Assembly: GCF_027497235.1 (NCBI RefSeq)
Contig: NZ_CP114902.1
Location: 5,420,001-5,484,000 of the forward strand
Source of the DNA: Micromonospora sp. WMMD1128
GTDB taxonomy: Bacteria; Actinomycetota; Actinomycetes; Mycobacteriales; Micromonosporaceae
Length of the DNA: 64,000 bases
Reading direction: 5' to 3'
Shown: positions 60,421 to 64,000 of the stretch, in pieces
Layout: every line of letters begins with the position of its first letter
Numbering within the stretch: position 1 is the first letter of the stretch
Program-made: the position numbers and the translations under genes
The notes under the pieces: generated by a model
Databases searched by the model: none
Told to the model about the DNA's origin: nothing
The model's input: only the letters and a program-made list of their open reading frames with translations

Positions 60421-60560
60421 TCCCTTCGTCGGAGGCAGGGACGCGGCACCACGCGTGGCCGGGGTTCGGCCGTGCCCGGGTGCCGCGAGCGCCCCGACCC
60501 GCCGGTCTCAGCCGACGCACCGGCCCTCGTGGCTCCCGCCACCGTGGCGGAGAATGCTCG
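60421..60560 (-). ncRNA. possible ydaO/yuaA-type (c-di-AMP) riboswitch leader
   Basis: The minus-strand leader of the transglycosylase gene contains GGCGGGAGCCACGAGGGCC, then GGCCGAACCC, and near the gene CTGCCTCCGACGAAGGG. These resemble the conserved GGGGGAGCCA, CCGAACCC and 3' GGCGTCGACGAAGGA parts of actinobacterial ydaO leaders, which precede cell-wall hydrolase genes. The match is by eye from memory; the AGCUAACCUCG block is not clear. ncRNA boundaries are approximate. Confidence 0.45.
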
Positions 60561-60702
60561 ACGAGTTTCAGGTGTGAATGGGACTCCAGGGACTGGAGTT
60601 GTCGGTGACGCTCGTTGGACACCATCGCGCACGGTGCGGCCGGTGGGAAACCGCAGAGCCCAAAAGTGATCTGCGCCACACCGAAAATGCGGACGAATGT
60701 GA

Positions 60703-62112
60703 TCAGCCCGGGATGTCCTCCAGGAGATCGGTGACCATCGCGGCGATCGGAGAACGCTCCGATCGGCTGAGCGTGACGTGCGCGAAGAGGGGATGCCCCT
60801 TCAGCGCCTCGATCACCGCGGTGACGCCGTCGTGGCGGCCGACCCGGAGGTTGTCGCGCTGCGCCACGTCGTGGGTGAGCACCACCCGCGACCCCTGGCC
60901 GATCCGGGAGAGCACGGTGAGCAGCACGCCCCGCTCCAGCGACTGGGCCTCGTCGACGATGACGAACGCGTCGTGCAGGCTCCGGCCCCGGATGTGGGTG
61001 AGCGGCAGCACCTCCAGCAGCCCGCGCGAGGTGACCTCCTCCAGCACGTTCTCGTGCACCACCGCGCCGAGCGTGTCGAAGACGGCCTGGGCCCAGGGCG
61101 ACATCTTCTCCGACTCCGAACCAGGCAGATAGCCGAGCTCCTGGCCGCCGACCGCATAGAGCGGGCGGAAGACGATCACCTTCTTGTGCCGGCGGCGTTC
61201 CATCACCGCCTCCAGGCCGGCGCAGAGGGCCAGCGCCGACTTGCCGGTGCCGGCCCGGCCGCCCATCGACACGATGCCGATCGACTCGTCCAGCAACAGG
61301 TCGAGCGCGATCCGTTGCTCCGCCGAACGCCCGTGCAGGCCGAACGCCTCCCGGTCGCCCCGGACCAGCCGCACGGTCTTGTCCGGCAGCACCCGGCCGA
61401 GCGCCGATCCGCGCGCCGAGTGCAGCACCAGCCCGGTGTGGCAGGGCAGGCCCGCGGCGGCATCCGCATCGAGCGTCTCGCCGGCGTAGAGCCGGGCGAT
61501 CTCCTCCTCGGCCAGCTCCACCTCGGCCATCCCGGTCCAGGTCGGGTCGCTGGCCTGGCCGTGGCGGTACTCGTCGGCGCGCAGGCCCACCGAGGCCGCC
61601 TTCACCCGCAGCGGCATGTCCTTGCTGACCAGCGTCACCTCGCGCCCCTCGGCGGCGAGGTTGAGCGCCACGGAGAGGATCCGGGCATCGTTCGACTCGT
61701 TGCGGAAGCCGGGCGGCAGCACCCCGTCGTCGGTGTGGTTCAGCTCCACCCGCAGCGTGCCGCCCTGGTCGTTGGCGGGCACCGGCCGATCCAGCCGGCC
61801 GTGCCGCACGCGCAGCTCGTCCAGCATGCGCAGCGACTGCCGGGCGAACCAGCCCAGCTCGGGGTGGTGCCGCTTGCCCTCCAACTCGGAGATGACCACA
61901 AGTGGCAGCACCACCTCGTGCTCGGCGAAGCGGTGGAACGCCGCCGGGTCGGAGAGCAGGACCGAGGTGTCCAGCACGAAGGCCGGGCCCGCTGGTCGAG
62001 GCTCCTCGGTGACGGCGGCAGCGGCGGCACGGCGGCTGCGGGTGGTCCGACGGGTCGTGGCGGGCGCGGCCGGGGTCTGGTCGGCACCGGCGGGGGTACG
62101 GCGAGTGGTCAC
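60703..62112 (-). CDS. PIN-PhoH fusion ATPase (PhoH2 type)
   Basis: A 469-aa protein. After a basic disordered N-terminus, a PIN RNase domain (about 42-170) opens with [12 protein letters not shown] and keeps acidic residues in [13 protein letters not shown]. The PhoH ATPase domain (about 240-469) has Walker [12 protein letters not shown] and Walker [13 protein letters not shown]. PhoH2 proteins are ATP-dependent RNA-unwinding ribonucleases. GTG 62112 is chosen; the open frame runs to 62253. The toxin-antitoxin-like partner (PhoAT) seen in mycobacteria is not evident upstream. Confidence 0.92.
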   Translation of the reverse strand: MTTRRTPAGADQTPAAPATTRRTTRSRRAAAAAVTEEPRPAGPAFVLDTSVLLSDPAAFHRFAEHEVVLPLVVISELEGKRHHPELGWFARQSLRMLDELRVRHGRLDRPVPANDQGGTLRVELNHTDDGVLPPGFRNESNDARILSVALNLAAEGREVTLVSKDMPLRVKAASVGLRADEYRHGQASDPTWTGMAEVELAEEEIARLYAGETLDADAAAGLPCHTGLVLHSARGSALGRVLPDKTVRLVRGDREAFGLHGRSAEQRIALDLLLDESIGIVSMGGRAGTGKSALALCAGLEAVMERRRHKKVIVFRPLYAVGGQELGYLPGSESEKMSPWAQAVFDTLGAVVHENVLEEVTSRGLLEVLPLTHIRGRSLHDAFVIVDEAQSLERGVLLTVLSRIGQGSRVVLTHDVAQRDNLRVGRHDGVTAVIEALKGHPLFAHVTLSRSERSPIAAMVTDLLEDIPG

Positions 62113-62374
62113 AGGCCTGCTCCGCGGATGGGCACCCGGCCACCCGAGTTCCGCCTCTTCCGGTGCCCGGCGGACACGGGGTCGGATGCGGGCCCCGTGC
62201 GCGAGGTTCGCAGGTCCGGGCTGTCCGGCTGGCCCGGGAAAACCCCGCGCCATGCCTAGACGCTAATCGCCGTCGGCCCGCGCGGCTAGATGTCCGCGTG
62301 GATCATCGGTGAAGACGCCGGAACCAGCCGGGACGCGATGCCCCCTGGGCGCGTCCCGGCCGGCCCGGCCGGCC

Positions 62375-62791
62375 TCAACCCGACCGGTGGACCAGCGCCC
62401 CGGCCCGCGGCCCGGTGGCGGTCGCGCCGAACGAGGAGCCGGTGTACGTGGTGCCCGCGCGGGCCGCCGTTCCGCCGGGCGCGGTGACCCGTACCGCCGG
62501 GGCCACGGACCGGGCGGTGACGGCGGCGGGCGCGGCGGTGCCGGCGAACGGCGTGGCCGGACGCCCGACCGACGTCACCACGGCCGGGGTCGGACCGGAC
62601 AGCGCCGACGCGATGACCGCCTGGGCCTCCCGACGCCTGCGGTTCCACGCGCCCCGGTCGCCGTCGAAGTAGCCCTGCCGGTAGCCGAACCGGTAGCCGA
62701 TCCGATAGCTGAGCTGGCCGTGCAGCCGGCCGGCGGCGTAGCAGGTGGCGCCGAGCACCAGCACGAGGACGACGGCGAGGAAGGGGCTCAC
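62375..62791 (-). CDS. small membrane protein, unknown
   Basis: A 138-aa protein with one N-terminal membrane helix (FLAVVLVLVLGATCYAAG) followed by LSYRIGYRFGYRQGYFDGDRG, a charged aromatic stretch, and an Ala/Thr/Pro-rich tail. No family recognised. GTG 62791 overlaps the stop of the upstream small gene (GTGA). Part of a two-gene unit divergent from an XRE regulator. Confidence 0.65.
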   Translation of the reverse strand: MSPFLAVVLVLVLGATCYAAGRLHGQLSYRIGYRFGYRQGYFDGDRGAWNRRRREAQAVIASALSGPTPAVVTSVGRPATPFAGTAAPAAVTARSVAPAVRVTAPGGTAARAGTTYTGSSFGATATGPRAGALVHRSG

Positions 62792-63129
62792 CGCTCGTCC
62801 GCCCCGGGCAGCGGGTCGACCACCAGGAGCCGTTCCAGGTCGGCGGTGCTGACCTCCTCGACCAGCTCGACGCTGATCCGGCACCCGTCGAGGATCACCT
62901 CGGCCACGGACGCCCGGCGGATCTCGCCGCCGGAGTCGTAGACCCGCACGCTCAGCTCGGGACAGCCGAGATGGGTACGCCAGGCGTCCCACTCCGCCCG
63001 GTCGCCGACGCTGAGTGAGAGATAGCGGCACCCCCGGGCGAGGTAGAGGCGCCACGGGGCGCTCAACCCGGCGGAGACTCCGTCCGCGATCAGCCCGAAT
63101 GCCTGGGCTCGGGTCGCGACCTCGGTCAC
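62788..63129 (-). CDS. small soluble protein, unknown
   Basis: A 113-aa protein with helical start (RAQAFGLIADGVSAGLSAPW) and a beta-strand half (CRISVELVEEVSTADLERL); it contains three cysteines. It shows no known domain. GTG 63129. The pairing with a membrane protein and a divergent XRE-type regulator recalls mobile-element or conjugation-linked loci, but no other evidence supports that. Confidence 0.62.
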   Translation of the reverse strand: MTEVATRAQAFGLIADGVSAGLSAPWRLYLARGCRYLSLSVGDRAEWDAWRTHLGCPELSVRVYDSGGEIRRASVAEVILDGCRISVELVEEVSTADLERLLVVDPLPGADER

Positions 63130-63393
63130 GAGACCCCCTCCGCAACCGCGGAGTGACGCACGTGAGCACTAACCGTCTCAAGCACGTGACACACCGTAAG
63201 TTGTCTCATGGGCGTGACAGTATCAGCTTTTCGGCCGTTTGCCGTCGTACTCGCGTCTATCTATTCTGCCCGGGTGACACCCCTGAAGCGCGGTTCTGGA
63301 TCGTTTACCGAAGGGCCCGGATTGGCGTCACGTAGGCGTGACACCAGCGTGCCGAGTCACCCCGGCGTAACGGACTGGCCGTACCGTCACGGG
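63130..63393. promoter_or_regulatory. divergent promoter region with GTGAC sites
   Basis: GTGAC half-sites occur at 63186-63190, 63214-63218 and 63274-63278. Two full palindromes are GTCACGTAGGCGTGAC at 63327-63342 and GTCACGGGGTGAC at 63386-63398, the latter covering the start codon of the XRE gene. Several bound dimers could control both directions. Confidence 0.55.
63382..63387 (+). promoter_or_regulatory. -10 box of the XRE gene
   Basis: TACCGT with six bases to GTG 63394; overlapped by the GTCAC palindrome. Confidence 0.5.
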
Positions 63394-63834
63394 GTGACCG
63401 AGACGGCCAACGCACGGAAGATCGCCTTCGCCACCTTCGTCCGCCGGGCGCTCGACGACGCCCGCGCCATGCGGGCCTGGAGCGGCACCGAGGTCTCCCG
63501 GCGCACCGGCGTCTCCCGACAGACCATCAACCGCTGGGTACGCGGAGACTGGGCCAGCGATCCCGAGGCCGAACGGGTGGTCGCGTTCTGCGAGGGGCTC
63601 GGCCTCGATCCGGCCGCCGCGTTCGCCGCGCTCGGCTGGGACCGGGCGACCGGCCCCCGCGCCACCCCCACCCCTCCTCCGATGGACCCGGACGTGGAGG
63701 CGCTGCTGCGCCGGCTGGTCGACCCGAGCGTCTCCGACGCGGAGAAGTTCCACATTCGAGAAACCATTCGCTACCTCGCATATCGCCCAACTCTCTCGGC
63801 AAATGTCCGAAATAGGGGCAAACAGGCCGGGTAG
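63394..63834 (+). CDS. XRE-family helix-turn-helix regulator
   Basis: A 146-aa protein. The HTH covers about 10-70 with SGTEVSRRTGVSRQTINRWVRGDW as turn and recognition helix, and AERVVAFCEGLGLDPAAAFAALGW completes the fold. A Pro-rich linker and a helical C-terminus (VEALLRRLVDPSVSDAEKFHIRE) may form dimers. GTG 63394 is favoured because TACCGT lies six bases upstream; the frame is open to 63208. Confidence 0.82.
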   Translation: MTETANARKIAFATFVRRALDDARAMRAWSGTEVSRRTGVSRQTINRWVRGDWASDPEAERVVAFCEGLGLDPAAAFAALGWDRATGPRATPTPPPMDPDVEALLRRLVDPSVSDAEKFHIRETIRYLAYRPTLSANVRNRGKQAG

Positions 63835-63997
63835 TTCCTCAGATGGCGAAAGAACGGAAGGTCGGGACCGATCAATTCGCCTCGGGGACGGATCGGACCC
63901 GATAGCGTCCACGTTTGTACTGCTAGGGGCTCGTCATCGGCGGGGGGACGGGACACAGCCGAACCCAGCCCTGCGGGACAGAAGGAGGGGTCTGTCC

Positions 63998-64000
63998 ATG
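63998..64000 (+). CDS. start codon of a gene cut by the window end
   Basis: ATG at 63998 preceded by AAGGAGG at 63982-63988, a strong ribosome binding site. Only the first codon lies in the window; the product cannot be named. Confidence 0.6.

Overview
The window is chromosomal DNA from a high-GC actinomycete. Very high GC, many GTG starts, tightly overlapping operons, an enolase-divIC-DUF501 block next to mazG and mfd, monodomain ArgA, a DUF4245-glpX pair and a bldA-type tRNA-Leu(UAA) all point to Actinobacteria. Several intergenic repeat families (GC-rich hairpins ending in CGCTTAAC, GATCATGAAGTT/GATCAAGGAGTT palindromes, MSERSER-type mini-ORFs) look like those I recall from Micromonospora. 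The genus is an inference; the family Micromonosporaceae is the safer statement.

Layout. 0-10.5 kb: ribonuclease Z and an acetyltransferase, cystathionine beta-synthase, two paralogous SGNH hydrolases joined by a tandem 80-bp repeat, a thiolase, a CYTH-CHAD protein, a 0.7-kb gene-free stretch with hairpins and an 18-bp repeat, and a Bax-inhibitor-1 membrane protein. 10.6-21.3 kb: tRNA-Leu(UAA), a polytopic membrane protein, type II NADH dehydrogenase, a seven-gene run on the minus strand (dienelactone hydrolase, uracil-DNA glycosylase, DUF4129, small membrane protein, MoxR, DUF58, membrane protein), and a PadR-HAAS regulatory pair. 21.3-22.4 kb: a small accessory patch with a Cys-rich protein, an AlpA-like HTH protein and palindromes. 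22.4-34.6 kb: conserved housekeeping block ppx, argA, DUF501, divIC, eno, DUF885 peptidase, mazG, SurA-like lipoprotein, mfd. 34.7-36.8 kb: a cyclase-family hydrolase, a 0.6-kb stretch packed with palindromes, and a DUF6907/GntR divergent pair. 36.8-47.5 kb: S66 carboxypeptidase, membrane protein, PEP carboxylase, a Gly-Asp-Phe repeat membrane protein, RmuC and a large secreted subtilase. 47.6-54.4 kb: lipoprotein, ispH, xseA-xseB, lipoprotein, DUF4245, glpX, DMT transporter. 54.4-64 kb: a TetR-controlled epimerase, membrane protein, ferredoxin-NADP reductase type flavoprotein, rhomboid protease, transglycosylase with a possible c-di-AMP riboswitch leader, PIN-PhoH ATPase, and an XRE regulator divergent from two small genes.

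The genes are mostly core metabolism (PEP carboxylase, enolase, GlpX, IspH, Cbs, ArgA), nucleic-acid maintenance (Mfd, UDG, XseAB, RmuC, MazG, RNase Z) and cell envelope. I see no biosynthetic gene cluster, prophage, CRISPR array or intact transposon. The most unusual structure is the chain of start-stop-coupled mini-ORFs at 4596-4865 and its relative at 14596-14658. About eleven genes show a TAnnnT box 6-7 nt before the start codon, as expected for leaderless transcripts. I noticed no in-frame TTA codon in the genes called here, but this was a scan by eye.
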